Assembly: GCA_025358515.1 (NCBI GenBank)
Contig: JANYJG010000164.1
Span: 1 to 33,984, forward strand
Origin: Chloroflexota bacterium
Lineage (GTDB): Bacteria > Chloroflexota > Limnocylindria > Limnocylindrales > CSP1-4
Length of the DNA: 33,984 bases
Direction: 5' to 3'
In this document: one piece after another, positions 15,800 through 24,404 of the stretch
Position numbering within the stretch: position 1 is the first letter of the stretch
Layout: each line of letters opens with the position of its first letter
The notes under the pieces: generated by a model
What the model saw: only the letters and a program-made list of their open reading frames with translations
Told to the model about the DNA's origin: nothing
Databases searched by the model: none
Made by a program: the position numbers and the translations under genes

Positions 15800-16357
15800 A
15801 TGATTTCTACAAGCGAGTTGCGCAAGGGTGTCGCCATCGAACTCGATGGGGATTTGTGGCAGATTCTCGACTACCACCACATCAAGATTGGACGCGGGTC
15901 GGCTCAGGTGCGCATAAAGCTCCGCAACGTCAAGCGCGGTGGGATCGTCGAGCGGTCCTTCCAGGCGGGCGACAAGTGGCCCCGGGCGCAGCTGGATCAC
16001 CGCCAGATCCAGTACCTATATCGCGACGGCGACGATTACCACTTCATGGAAACCGAGAGCTACGAGCAGTTCCAGATTTCGTCGGCGCAGCTGGGCGATG
16101 CAGTCAACTACCTCACCGATGGGATGCTGCTGGACCGAACCAGCTACGAGGGCGAGACGATAGGCGTCGAGTTGCCCGTTACGGTAGACCTCAAGGTTGC
16201 CGCCACGGAGCCCGGTTTCGCCGGCGACACACAGAGTGGTGCCCGCAAGAGTGCGACGCTGGAAACGGGTCTCGTCGTTCAGGTCCCGATCTTCGTCGGC
16301 GAGACGGACACGATCCGCGTCGATACTCGAACCGGCGAATACCAGACGCGACTCTAG
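15800..16357 (+). CDS. efp: Elongation factor P
   Basis: 185 residues, standard three-domain EF-P length; it rescues ribosomes stalled at polyproline. ATG 15800 gives MISTSELRKGVAIELDG, the canonical opening. An upstream in-frame start (15734) lies before the TACAAT box and is unlikely. The C-terminal TDTIRVDTRTGEYQTRL is canonical. The domain I tip loop reads HHIKIGRGSAQ, with Arg32 where E. coli has the modified Lys34 and Ile in place of the usual Pro. That points to an arginine-type or unmodified EF-P. AAGGAG lies 12 nt upstream, slightly long. Confidence 0.95.
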   Translation: MISTSELRKGVAIELDGDLWQILDYHHIKIGRGSAQVRIKLRNVKRGGIVERSFQAGDKWPRAQLDHRQIQYLYRDGDDYHFMETESYEQFQISSAQLGDAVNYLTDGMLLDRTSYEGETIGVELPVTVDLKVAATEPGFAGDTQSGARKSATLETGLVVQVPIFVGETDTIRVDTRTGEYQTRL

Positions 16358-16392
16358 CAGTCGCTCGGATCGGCGCCGCGTCTCCGCAGGCT

Positions 16393-16399
16393 GGGAGGG
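16393..16399 (+). promoter_or_regulatory. Ribosome binding site deciding the xseA start
   Basis: GGGAGGG, 7 nt before GTG 16407. It supports this start over the long open frame reaching back into efp. Confidence 0.65.
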
Positions 16400-16406
16400 T
16401 TCGCTT

Positions 16407-18029
16407 GTGAAACGTGGCGAGTCAGCGCAGAGTGAGTCCCTTTGGGGCGACTTCGCGTCGCCCGAAACGACGGAACCAGCCCACCTGCCAGACGTCCCCG
16501 AAGTCCTCGACGTCCCCACCGTCCCCGAGGCAATGAGCGACGCGCCCGAATTGGCTGCCGCTCCCGAATTGGCTGCCCGGGGCGGCGAGGTGCCCGATTG
16601 GGCTCTTCCGGCCTGGGACGCGATCGATCCATCGTTGCTGCCGGATCAGGCCGTCGCCGCCGGCTCACCTCCGCAGCTAGCGCCGCCGGTGACCGCGGCC
16701 GTGCCGACCACGCAACCTGGTTCCAACCAATTCGCGCTGCGCATCCTGGGTGTCAGCGAGGTCAATCGGGCTGTGCGCGACGCCATGCGCTCGGACCCGA
16801 ACCTGCGGGACGTGTGGGTAGAGGGCGAGGTCGGTCGGGTGACGGTTTCATCGGCCGGGCATGCGTACTTCACCCTGAAGGACGAGCGCAGCCAGCTGTC
16901 CTGTGTCTTCTTCCGCGACGATCGCCTGGCCTCGCCGTTCGAGCCGCGAACCGGTCTGCGCGTCGTGGCCCACGGCCGAGTTGATCTGTTCGAGTCCCAG
17001 GGCGTCTATCAGCTGTACGTGACCGCGATCCAGCCGGCCGGGATCGGCGACCTGGCCCTGCGGTTCGAGGCGCTCAAAGCCCGCCTTGCAGCCGAGGGCC
17101 TTTTCGACTCCGCCCGCAAGCGACCGCTGCCCGACCGACCCGCGGTGATCGGCGTGGCCACCAGCGCGACCGGTGCGGTCTGGCACGACATCTGCCACGT
17201 GGTAGCGCGACGCTGGCCGCTGGCGCGCCTGCTCCTCTCGCCGTGCCAGGTCCAGGGCGACGCCGCTCCCGCCAGCGTCGTGACTGCGTTGGATCGCCTG
17301 GCCCGTTGGGGCGAGGAATGCCGCGCCGCCGGCCGCCCGCAAGATGCTCCGGCGGTCATTATCCTGGCCCGCGGCGGCGGTTCGCTGGAGGACCTGTGGT
17401 CGTTCAACGATGAGCGAGTGGTCCGCGCGGTCGTCGCCCATCCGGTTCCGGTGGTCTGCGGCGTGGGCCACGAAGTGGATGTAACGCTGGCGGATTTCGC
17501 GGCGGACGTGCGAGCGCCGACTCCCTCCGCCGCTGCCGAACTCGTTGTTCCAGATCGGGGCGAGATGGCGGCGACGCTGCTGGACTGGGATCGGCGGGCT
17601 CGTTCGCTGGCGGTGCGGTGCCTGACTGCGTCTCGCGTGGAGCTGGCCGCCGAGGGGCGGGCCCTGGATCGGCTGCATCCCGCGGCGCAGCTCGCACAGG
17701 CCCGCGAGCGAGTCGGCTACCTGCTGGACCGGGCCACACGGTCCGTCGGCGGCGAACTGACGCGGCGAGCGACCTTGACCGCAACCCTGGGAGCCCGTCT
17801 CTCACCGGCGGTGAACGCGGACCTGGCCACGGCGCGCGTCGCCCTGGAGCGGAACCTGGCCGCCCTGTCGGCGCTAGGGCCGCAGGCCACGCTTGACCGC
17901 GGCTACGCGATCGTCAGGCGCGCCTCGGACGGTGCGGTGGTGCGGGAACTAAGTGACGCGCCGGCAGGGATCAGCCTGGCGGTTCGCGTCGCGCACGGCG
18001 AGCTGACGGCCACGGTGGATGGCGACTGA
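16407..18029 (+). CDS. xseA: Exodeoxyribonuclease VII large subunit
   Basis: Catalytic subunit of ExoVII, which degrades single-stranded DNA. It has 540 residues, against about 456 in E. coli. The first 107 residues are acidic, Pro-rich and low-complexity, with internal repeats (APELA twice, DVPEV/DVPTV). The N-terminal OB domain follows (FALRILGVSEVN, VWVEGEVGRVT, GHAYFTLKD). The catalytic domain has IGVATSATGAVWHD, LARGGGSLEDLWSFNDE and VCGVGHEVDVTLADF, and the C-terminus ends with the typical LDRGYAIV. It is followed by a small membrane protein gene and xseB, each overlapping the gene before it. Confidence 0.94.
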   Translation: MKRGESAQSESLWGDFASPETTEPAHLPDVPEVLDVPTVPEAMSDAPELAAAPELAARGGEVPDWALPAWDAIDPSLLPDQAVAAGSPPQLAPPVTAAVPTTQPGSNQFALRILGVSEVNRAVRDAMRSDPNLRDVWVEGEVGRVTVSSAGHAYFTLKDERSQLSCVFFRDDRLASPFEPRTGLRVVAHGRVDLFESQGVYQLYVTAIQPAGIGDLALRFEALKARLAAEGLFDSARKRPLPDRPAVIGVATSATGAVWHDICHVVARRWPLARLLLSPCQVQGDAAPASVVTALDRLARWGEECRAAGRPQDAPAVIILARGGGSLEDLWSFNDERVVRAVVAHPVPVVCGVGHEVDVTLADFAADVRAPTPSAAAELVVPDRGEMAATLLDWDRRARSLAVRCLTASRVELAAEGRALDRLHPAAQLAQARERVGYLLDRATRSVGGELTRRATLTATLGARLSPAVNADLATARVALERNLAALSALGPQATLDRGYAIVRRASDGAVVRELSDAPAGISLAVRVAHGELTATVDGD

Positions 18030-18235
18030 TGCCCGAGGCCATCCTTGCGCTGATCCTGATTGCGGTCGCGATTGGCGCCTTCGTGCTGGCGGTGCGGGTT
18101 GGTATCCTGATCGGCGTGAGATTGGACAGAACCATCGAGGCGCGACACGCGGCCGATACGAAGACGGAAGCGGCGGGCGCCGCGGCCGAGGACAGCGAAA
18201 CCGCGCCAAGCGAGGAGGCTCCGGGCAATGACTGA
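18029..18235 (+). CDS. Small single-TM protein between xseA and xseB
   Basis: 68 residues; the ATG shares one base with the xseA stop, and the stop overlaps xseB by 8 nt. An N-terminal hydrophobic helix (AILALILIAVAIGAFVLAVRVGILIGV, written in parts: residues 4-17 and 18-30) is followed by an acidic Ala/Glu-rich tail. I do not recognise a family. Tight coupling on both sides and a coherent TM-plus-acidic-tail layout support a real gene. A role with ExoVII is only suggested by position. Confidence 0.65.
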   Translation: MPEAILALILIAVAIGAFVLAVRVGILIGVRLDRTIEARHAADTKTEAAGAAAEDSETAPSEEAPGND

Positions 18236-18506
18236 ATCGGCCGAACCGGCCCCGGCGATCGACGTCGCCTCGCTCAGTTTTGACGATGCGCTGGCCGAGC
18301 TTCAGCGGACCGTCGGCACACTCGAGCAGGGCGGACTTCCGCTCGAGCGCTCGATCGAACTCTACGAGCGTGGAGTCGCCCTTCACGAACACTGTGCCGG
18401 CTTACTCGGCCATGCGGAGCTGCGAGTAGCGCGATTGGTCGAGCGATCTTCGGGCGCGCTCGAGGCCATCGCGGCAACGTTGGAGAACCAATCCGAGCAG
18501 GCCTGA
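18228..18506 (+). CDS. xseB: Exodeoxyribonuclease VII small subunit
   Basis: 92 residues with the XseB pattern: LSFDDALAELQRTVGTLEQGGLPLERSIELYERGVALHEHC. In the family this forms the helical coiled region that binds the large subunit. ATG 18228 overlaps the preceding small ORF by 8 nt; AGGAGG (18213-18218) lies nine bases upstream. The C-terminal 30 residues are variable. A hairpin follows the stop. Confidence 0.92.
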   Translation: MTESAEPAPAIDVASLSFDDALAELQRTVGTLEQGGLPLERSIELYERGVALHEHCAGLLGHAELRVARLVERSSGALEAIAATLENQSEQA

Positions 18507-18512
18507 CCTCTG

Positions 18513-18531
18513 GCGGCGTCCAATACGCCGC
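18513..18531 (+). terminator. Short hairpin after xseB
   Basis: GCGGCGT and ACGCCGC pair perfectly (7 bp) around a 5-nt loop, 6 nt after the xseB stop. No T-run follows, as with the other operon-end hairpins here. Confidence 0.45.
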
Positions 18532-18589
18532 GTGACCGTACCGGCTGTTACGCCATCGGTATCCCTCCTGGCGTCCGGCAGCCATCGCG

Positions 18590-18635
18590 GTAGACTGCCC
18601 GAAGCGTCCGCTGGCCAGCGGACAAAAGTAGACTG
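18590..18635. promoter_or_regulatory. 18-bp perfect palindrome between two GTAGACTG repeats, upstream of dxs
   Basis: GTCCGCTGGCCAGCGGAC (18606-18623) is its own reverse complement. It is flanked by GTAGACTG at 18590-18597 and 18628-18635. Each repeat contains TAGACT, a TAnnnT -10-like hexamer, so this may be a two-start promoter with a central dimeric operator 73 bp before the dxs start. Confidence 0.5.
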
Positions 18636-18695
18636 ACCAGTGAACAAAGTGCGCCGGCAGCGGCGCGTCGGGTCCGCCCGGGGAGCAACGAAGAG

Positions 18696-20894
18696 TTGGC
18701 CATCCTGCCGAAACTACAGGACCCATGCGAATTGCGCGGTCTCAGCGACCAGCAACTCGACGACCTTGCGGCCGAGATCCGGGAGTGCATCATCTCCACG
18801 GTTGCCAGGACGGGCGGCCATCTCGGTTCGTCTTTGGGCGTTGTCGAGTTGACCATCGCCCTGCACCGAGTGCTGGAATCGCCGCGCGACAAGATCGTCT
18901 GGGATACCGGTCACCAGGCCTACGCCCATAAGCTTCTCACCGGCCGATATGCACGTTTCGGGACGCTTCGTCAGCTGGGCGGCATCGGCGGATTCCCGCG
19001 CCGCTCCGAGTCTGAGCACGACGTCTTCGACGGCGGACACGCCGGCACGGGTCTGTCCATGGCCCAGGGGCTGGCCACTGCCCGCGACCTACGGCACTCA
19101 ATGGAGCGTATCGCGGTAGTCGTGGGCGACGCCGCGTTGATCACCGGCCTTTCCCTCGAAGCTCTCAACGACATCGGGCATCGTCAGACACAGATGCTGA
19201 TCATCCTCAACGACAACGCCATGTCGATCAGCCCGACGGTCGGCGCCTTCAGCCAGTATTTCTCGACGCTGAAGCTTTCGACGGCCTGGAAGCAAAGCAA
19301 GACGGCGTACGACAAGGTCGTCGAGGCGCTGCCGATCGTCGGCCACCCCGCTCTCTCGCTATCGCGCCGGATCCGGCGGATGGTGGTCAACTTCGCCCAG
19401 CCCGGCCAACTCTTCGAGGATCTTGGGATCACCTATCTGGGCGTGATCCCCGGTCACAATCGGCGCGGCTTGGAGCACATCTTCCGAGCCGCTCTGGATA
19501 TCCCGGGTCCTGTGATAGTCCACGTCCGGACCCGAAAAGGACGCGGCTACCGGCCCGCGGAGCGCGACCAAATTGGCTTCCACGGCGCGGCCCTGCCGCC
19601 CATGCCAGGTCTGCCCGGAGCGATGCCGCTTCCGGAGCCGCGGGGCACAGCTTCCCACTCGGCCGGACGCAGCACGGCCTTCGTCCGCAAGGAAAGTGCC
19701 ATCCCTGCGCCGGGTCACCAGGACGAGGCGCCGTTGGAACCGGCGCTGCTGGTCGAACCGGCCGGCCCAGACAACGGCACCGGCAACGGAGCCGGAGGCT
19801 CGGCCGACATGGGCACTCCGTCCGACGCGGCCCGCGCCGCAGCCTCATCCAAGCCGGCCAACTACACCCACCATTTCGCGATGGAGTTGATCGAGTTGGC
19901 GCGCCACGATCGGCGCATTGTGGCCGTGACCGCTGGGATGCCAACGGGCACGGGGCTGCACCTCTTCGCGGAACAATTCCCAGACCGCTTGATCGACGTC
20001 GGCATCGCCGAGCAGCATGCCGTGGCCCTGTCCGCCGGCATGGCTCTTGGTGGCGAGCGGCCGGTGGTGGCGCTGTATTCTACCTTCCTGCAGCGGGCCT
20101 TCGACCAGGAGGTCCACGACGTCTGCCAGAACGACCTGCCCGTTCTCATCGCCGTGGACCGTGCCGGCCTGGTCGGCGAGGACGGAACCAGCCACCAGGG
20201 CATGTTCACGCTTTCGAGCCAGCGTCAGCTACCGAACATGGTTATCGCCAGCCCCAAGGACGAGCAAGAGTTGCGGTCCCTGGTTCGGACGGCGTTTGCG
20301 CAGGAGCACCCCTTCGCGCTTCACTACCCGCGAGACCCGGGCTTCGGCGTTCCGGTGCGCGAACCGGTGGAGATCCCCGTCGGCGTTGGCGAGGTGCTCC
20401 GCGAAGGTCGTCAGGTTCTGATCGTCGGTTTTGGGCCGATTGTGGATCGCGGTCGCCAAGCCGCAGATGCTCTGGAGGCGGAAGGTTGGTCCGTGGGCCT
20501 GCTCAACGCCCGGTTCGCCAAGCCGTTGGACCGCCAGCTGATTTTGGATCAGGCTCGAGGCAAGCGGCTCGTGGTGACTCTCGAGGAGAGTGTCGTGACC
20601 GGCGGCTTCGGCAGCGGCGTGCTCGACTTACTCGAGGAAGCTCGGATGGTCGATCCGGCGTACCGGGAAGTGACCGTGAAGATCGTGGGCATCCCCGCCG
20701 ATCATTTCGTCGATCATGGCTCAGTGGATGGTTTGCGGCGCCAGCTTCGACTGGACGGTCCGGGGATTGCGGAGCAGATCCGCGAGACGCTGGCCAAGTT
20801 GCGCATCGAACGGCCGAGCGATGCCGCCACTTCTGGCCCCGCGGTCGCCTCGGCCGTTTCGGCTGCCCTGCCGCGACGCAAATCGGTCTCCTGA
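18696..20894 (+). CDS. dxs: 1-deoxy-D-xylulose-5-phosphate synthase
   Basis: Thiamine-diphosphate enzyme making DXP from pyruvate and glyceraldehyde-3-phosphate, first step of the MEP pathway. It has 732 residues from TTG 18696 (MAILPKLQDPCELRGLS matches the family start), about 100 longer than usual. Motifs: GGHLGSSLGVVEL, WDTGHQAYAHKLLTGR, HAGTGLSMAQG, ThDP/Mg region GDAALITGLSLEALND…LNDNAMSIS, catalytic GIAEQHAV and C-terminal VDHGSVDGL. Residues about 300-388 are a low-complexity Pro/Gly/Ala insert between the ThDP and pyrimidine domains. The usual GDGALTGG reads GDAALITG. Menaquinone (menA) and ispH in the same window fit isoprenoid use. Confidence 0.92.
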   Translation: MAILPKLQDPCELRGLSDQQLDDLAAEIRECIISTVARTGGHLGSSLGVVELTIALHRVLESPRDKIVWDTGHQAYAHKLLTGRYARFGTLRQLGGIGGFPRRSESEHDVFDGGHAGTGLSMAQGLATARDLRHSMERIAVVVGDAALITGLSLEALNDIGHRQTQMLIILNDNAMSISPTVGAFSQYFSTLKLSTAWKQSKTAYDKVVEALPIVGHPALSLSRRIRRMVVNFAQPGQLFEDLGITYLGVIPGHNRRGLEHIFRAALDIPGPVIVHVRTRKGRGYRPAERDQIGFHGAALPPMPGLPGAMPLPEPRGTASHSAGRSTAFVRKESAIPAPGHQDEAPLEPALLVEPAGPDNGTGNGAGGSADMGTPSDAARAAASSKPANYTHHFAMELIELARHDRRIVAVTAGMPTGTGLHLFAEQFPDRLIDVGIAEQHAVALSAGMALGGERPVVALYSTFLQRAFDQEVHDVCQNDLPVLIAVDRAGLVGEDGTSHQGMFTLSSQRQLPNMVIASPKDEQELRSLVRTAFAQEHPFALHYPRDPGFGVPVREPVEIPVGVGEVLREGRQVLIVGFGPIVDRGRQAADALEAEGWSVGLLNARFAKPLDRQLILDQARGKRLVVTLEESVVTGGFGSGVLDLLEEARMVDPAYREVTVKIVGIPADHFVDHGSVDGLRRQLRLDGPGIAEQIRETLAKLRIERPSDAATSGPAVASAVSAALPRRKSVS

Positions 20895-20964
20895 CGCCGC
20901 GCTGGTGGGCCAGTGCGCGTACCGGCTCAGCACGAGATAAGCCGGGTGTGACAGGATTGGCGAC

Positions 20965-21846
20965 ATGAGCCCCGCTTCAGATCGACCAACCCGTCAGCGC
21001 CTCGATCTACTCCTCGTTGAGAGGGGGCTGGCCGAGACGCGAACACGCGCCCAAGCCCTCATCCTGGGCGGCCACGTCCGCGTTGGGGAGGGCGACTCGT
21101 CACGCACGGATCGCAAGTCCGGCGATTTGGTGCAGAACACCATCGCCCTGGAGGTCGAGGCGCCGCCGCCGTTTGTGTCTCGTGGCGGACTCAAGCTGCG
21201 CGCTGCCCTGGACGTCTTCGGCGTTGAGCCCGTCGGGCTGGTGTGCCTGGACGTGGGTTCGTCAACGGGCGGCTTCACGGACCTGCTGCTACAGCGAGAT
21301 GCAAGCCGCGTTTATGCCGTGGACGTGGGACGGGGCCAACTCGCCGAGGCGCTCCGGCACGACCCGCGCGTCGTGTCAATGGAGCGGACCAATGCTCGGG
21401 TCCTGGGACCCGGCGTTCTCCCGACCTTCGTGGACATGGCGGTCGTTGACGTTTCCTTCATCTCGCTCGATCGAATTTTGCGGCCGGTGGCCAGCTGCTT
21501 CGGTCCGCGCGGCGGCCGGATCGTGGCCCTGGTCAAACCGCAGTTCGAGGCCGGCCGTAAGCAGGTCCGCGACGGCGTCGTTCGCGACCCGCAGGTCCAC
21601 CGCCAGACGTTGGAGACCGTCGCCCGGTACGCACTGGGAATCGGGCTGAAACTGCGCAATGCCGTGGCATCGCCGCTGACCGGGCCGGCCGGGAACCGAG
21701 AATTCTTCCTGGAACTGGAAGTGCCGGCGGGATACGTGGCCGCCGAGGTATCGCCCCCGATAGTCGGCGCGGCATCCGCCCCGGTCGAACTGGTGGAGTT
21801 GCCGGCGCAGTGGATCATAAAGTTTGGAGAGCTGGCCGGGACATGA
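20965..21846 (+). CDS. tlyA: TlyA family rRNA 2'-O-methyltransferase (S4 + FtsJ domains)
   Basis: 293 residues. The N-terminal S4 RNA-binding domain (RQRLDLLLVERGLAETRTRAQALI) precedes an FtsJ-like methyltransferase domain: SRGGLKLRAAL, SAM motif CLDVGSSTGGFTDLLL, VDVSFISL and ALVKPQFEAGR. In Mycobacterium TlyA methylates 16S and 23S rRNA; some relatives are called hemolysins, probably wrongly. AGGA precedes the ATG by 8 nt and forms part of a CAGGAT box 7 nt away, so either a Shine-Dalgarno or a leaderless promoter could be read. The stop overlaps nadK (ATGA). The tlyA–nadK–recN order is classical for Actinomycetota and relatives. Confidence 0.92.
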   Translation: MSPASDRPTRQRLDLLLVERGLAETRTRAQALILGGHVRVGEGDSSRTDRKSGDLVQNTIALEVEAPPPFVSRGGLKLRAALDVFGVEPVGLVCLDVGSSTGGFTDLLLQRDASRVYAVDVGRGQLAEALRHDPRVVSMERTNARVLGPGVLPTFVDMAVVDVSFISLDRILRPVASCFGPRGGRIVALVKPQFEAGRKQVRDGVVRDPQVHRQTLETVARYALGIGLKLRNAVASPLTGPAGNREFFLELEVPAGYVAAEVSPPIVGAASAPVELVELPAQWIIKFGELAGT

Positions 21847-22688
21847 CGCTGGAGCGCATCGGCTTCGCCTATAACCCCACCAAGGAGGCGGCGCTCGATC
21901 TGCGTGAGCGCGCCGAGGGTTGGTGTGAGGTGCGCGGCATCGGCCACTGGGCCGCACCGGCCGGGGAACGGGAGGCGTTTGCGCGGGAATTGCCCAAGAC
22001 TGGCGCCCTGGTTGTTCTGGGCGGTGACGGCACCTTCCTCCGTGCCGCAAGCTGCGCGGTGGACATGGACGTGCCGCTCCTGGGAGTGAACCTGGGCAAG
22101 ATCGGCTTTCTGTCCAAGGTGGAAACCGACGGCATGGAGGCCGTGCTGGCCCAGCTGGTCGCCGGCGAGTTCAAGCTTGAAGACCGCATGGCCCTTCACG
22201 CCGAGATCCACCCCGGCGGACAGGCTGAAGCGAGCGAAACCTTCTTCGCCCTCAATGACGTGGTCGTGGCACGCGGATCACAGGCCCGGGTCTGCCGCCT
22301 GGACGTGGCCATCGGACCGTCGCATCTGGCCACGTTTACGGCCGACGGCCTGGTCGTGGCCAGCCCAACCGGATCCACCGGATACTCCTTCTCGGCCGGC
22401 GGACCGATCTTGGACCCCAGCAGCCGGAACCTGGTGGTCACGCCCATCGCCGGCTATCTGACCGCGATCCGGTCCGTGGTCGTAAGCCCACGCCATGTCG
22501 TGAAATGCCGGGTCGTGGATGCCTACGACGTCTTGATGAGCGTCGATGGACGCGAGGACCGCCGGCTGGCCATCGGGGACGTCGTCCTGGTCAAGGAATT
22601 GGGCCGACCCGTGAAGTTCATAGAGCCAAAGGGCGCTGTCCCGTTCTGGGATCTCCTCCGCCAGAAGTCGGAACTGTTGCCTTCATGA
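21843..22688 (+). CDS. nadK: NAD kinase
   Basis: 281 residues; phosphorylates NAD to NADP. The diagnostic GGDGT is at residues 60-64 (VVLGGDGTFLRAA), followed by GVNLGKIGFLS, the NDVVVARG stretch with Asn138-Asp139, and the Gly-rich SPTGSTGYSFSAGGP. ATG 21843 overlaps the tlyA stop; the in-frame GTG at 21810 would lie deeper inside tlyA and is unlikely. The stop overlaps recN (ATGA). Confidence 0.95.
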   Translation: MTLERIGFAYNPTKEAALDLRERAEGWCEVRGIGHWAAPAGEREAFARELPKTGALVVLGGDGTFLRAASCAVDMDVPLLGVNLGKIGFLSKVETDGMEAVLAQLVAGEFKLEDRMALHAEIHPGGQAEASETFFALNDVVVARGSQARVCRLDVAIGPSHLATFTADGLVVASPTGSTGYSFSAGGPILDPSSRNLVVTPIAGYLTAIRSVVVSPRHVVKCRVVDAYDVLMSVDGREDRRLAIGDVVLVKELGRPVKFIEPKGAVPFWDLLRQKSELLPS

Positions 22689-24403
22689 GCGACACCAACG
22701 GAACGGCGCCGGCGGGACGGCTGGCCGAACTGTCGGTTCACGACCTGGCTCTGATCGAGAGGTTGCGCATCTCCTTCGAGCCGGGACTCAACGTCCTGAC
22801 CGGCGAGACCGGCGCCGGCAAGAGCCTCTTGATCGACGCCCTGGGTCTCGCGGTGGGGGCGCGGGCCGACACGTCGCTGGTCCGACACGGAACGGACGCG
22901 GCCCGCGTGGAAGCACTCTTCGACCGAATTCCGGAGCCACTGATCTGCGTCCGAGAAATATCCGCCGCCGGCCGATCGACCGCCCGCATAGACGACGAGT
23001 CGGTGACGGCGGCGCACCTGGCGGAGGTGGCCGGACGGCTGGTCGAGATTCACGGCCAGCACGACCAGCAGCGGTTGCTGGATGAGCGATGGCAGCGCGA
23101 CTTGCTGGACGCATTCGGACGGCTGGAGGCAGAGCGTACGGCGATGGCCGCTGCCGTCGAGGCCTGGCGGGCGAACCAGGCGGCCCTGGCCGAGTTGTGG
23201 CTGGACCCACGCGAACTGGCCCGCAGGCTCGAATTGCAGGAGCATCAGGCCGGCGAGATCGCCGGGGCACATCTGAGCGTCGGGGAGGCGACCGAGATCG
23301 CGGCTCGGCTCGCCGCGGCCCAGCACGCCGAGGCCATCGCGCGCGGCAGCGTCGAGATTCACGAGGCCCTGGCCGGGGAGGGGAGCGGTGCTCGCGAGGC
23401 CATCGCCGAGGCCGCCCAGCGGTCACGTGAGCTGGCCCGTCTGGACCAGCGGTACGCGCCCCTGGCGGAGCGGCTGCTGGGCCTGGCCGCGGAGCTGGAG
23501 GACGCGGCGGCGCAGGCCCGCGACCTGGCGGAGAGCGTCATTCACGATCCGTCGGCGTTGGCCCAGATGGAGGAACGGCTGTCGCTGATTTACTCCTTGG
23601 AACGCAAGTATGGCGAGGATGAGGCCGCGGTCATTGCCTACGGGGAGCGGGTATCTGCCGAGGCGCAGCGTCTGCGCAGCCTTGAGGCGTCGCGTGAGCA
23701 GCGGGAAGCGGAGTCGGCCCGGCTGGTGGTAGTGGTCGCGGCGGCGGCGGGGGGCCTGTCTCGATCGCGGACTGCGGCAGCCGGCCGACTTGGCAGCGCC
23801 GTTGAGACCGCCCTGGGCAGCCTCGGCTTCCGCCAGACGACGTTCAGCGTGTCTGTCTCGCGACGGCTCGCCGGTCCCAGCGAACCGGCGCTGGAATTGG
23901 ACGGCGGACGCGCCGCCTTCGACTTGACAGGCGTGGACGCCGTGGCGTTCTTGATCGCCCCAAATCCGGGCGAGCCCGCCCGGCCGCTGGCCCGGATTGC
24001 ATCCGGCGGTGAACTTTCTCGCGTGGCCCTGGCCATCAAGCAGATCCTGGCCGAGGCGGACCGCACGCCAACCCTGGTCTTCGACGAAATCGACTCCGGC
24101 ATCGGCGGGCGCAGCGCGGAGCCTGTAGGGCGCAGCCTGTGGGAACTGGCCCGCACTCACCAGGTCCTGTGCGTGACGCATTTGGGCCAGATCGCAGCCT
24201 ATGCGGACGCGCAGTTCCGGATCGAGAAGGTCCAGCGCGACGGCCGCACCGTGACCGAGGTCAGGCGCATCACCGGACCCGAGCGCGTCGAGGAACTGGC
24301 CCAGATGCTCGCTGGCGCCGCAGGCGGGATAGCCGCCAGGGCCAGCGCGGAGGAACTGCTGGAGCGCGCCGACTCCTGGCGTCGGGCGAACCAGGAGGCG
24401 TGA
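22685..24403 (+). CDS. recN: DNA repair protein RecN
   Basis: SMC-like ATPase acting in double-strand break repair; 572 residues. Walker A GETGAGKS (40-47), Q-loop region IHGQHDQQRLLD, a long Ala/Glu/Arg-rich central coiled coil, ABC signature ASGGELSRVALAIK and Walker B LVFDEIDSGIGG, then VTHLGQIAAYAD as H-loop. The ATG in the nadK stop (ATGA) is used; the open frame upstream to 22505 lies inside nadK. Confidence 0.95.
   Translation: MSDTNGTAPAGRLAELSVHDLALIERLRISFEPGLNVLTGETGAGKSLLIDALGLAVGARADTSLVRHGTDAARVEALFDRIPEPLICVREISAAGRSTARIDDESVTAAHLAEVAGRLVEIHGQHDQQRLLDERWQRDLLDAFGRLEAERTAMAAAVEAWRANQAALAELWLDPRELARRLELQEHQAGEIAGAHLSVGEATEIAARLAAAQHAEAIARGSVEIHEALAGEGSGAREAIAEAAQRSRELARLDQRYAPLAERLLGLAAELEDAAAQARDLAESVIHDPSALAQMEERLSLIYSLERKYGEDEAAVIAYGERVSAEAQRLRSLEASREQREAESARLVVVVAAAAGGLSRSRTAAAGRLGSAVETALGSLGFRQTTFSVSVSRRLAGPSEPALELDGGRAAFDLTGVDAVAFLIAPNPGEPARPLARIASGGELSRVALAIKQILAEADRTPTLVFDEIDSGIGGRSAEPVGRSLWELARTHQVLCVTHLGQIAAYADAQFRIEKVQRDGRTVTEVRRITGPERVEELAQMLAGAAGGIAARASAEELLERADSWRRANQEA
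24393..24398 (+). promoter_or_regulatory. Ribosome binding site for the xerD-type gene
   Basis: AGGAGG six bases before GTG 24405, inside the last recN codons. Confidence 0.6.
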
Positions 24404-24404
24404 C

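Noticed and set aside
16197-16406. In-frame extension of xseA back into efp
   Set aside because: The residues are an Arg/Ser-rich shadow of efp. A GGGAGGG site 7 nt before GTG 16407 gives a better start.
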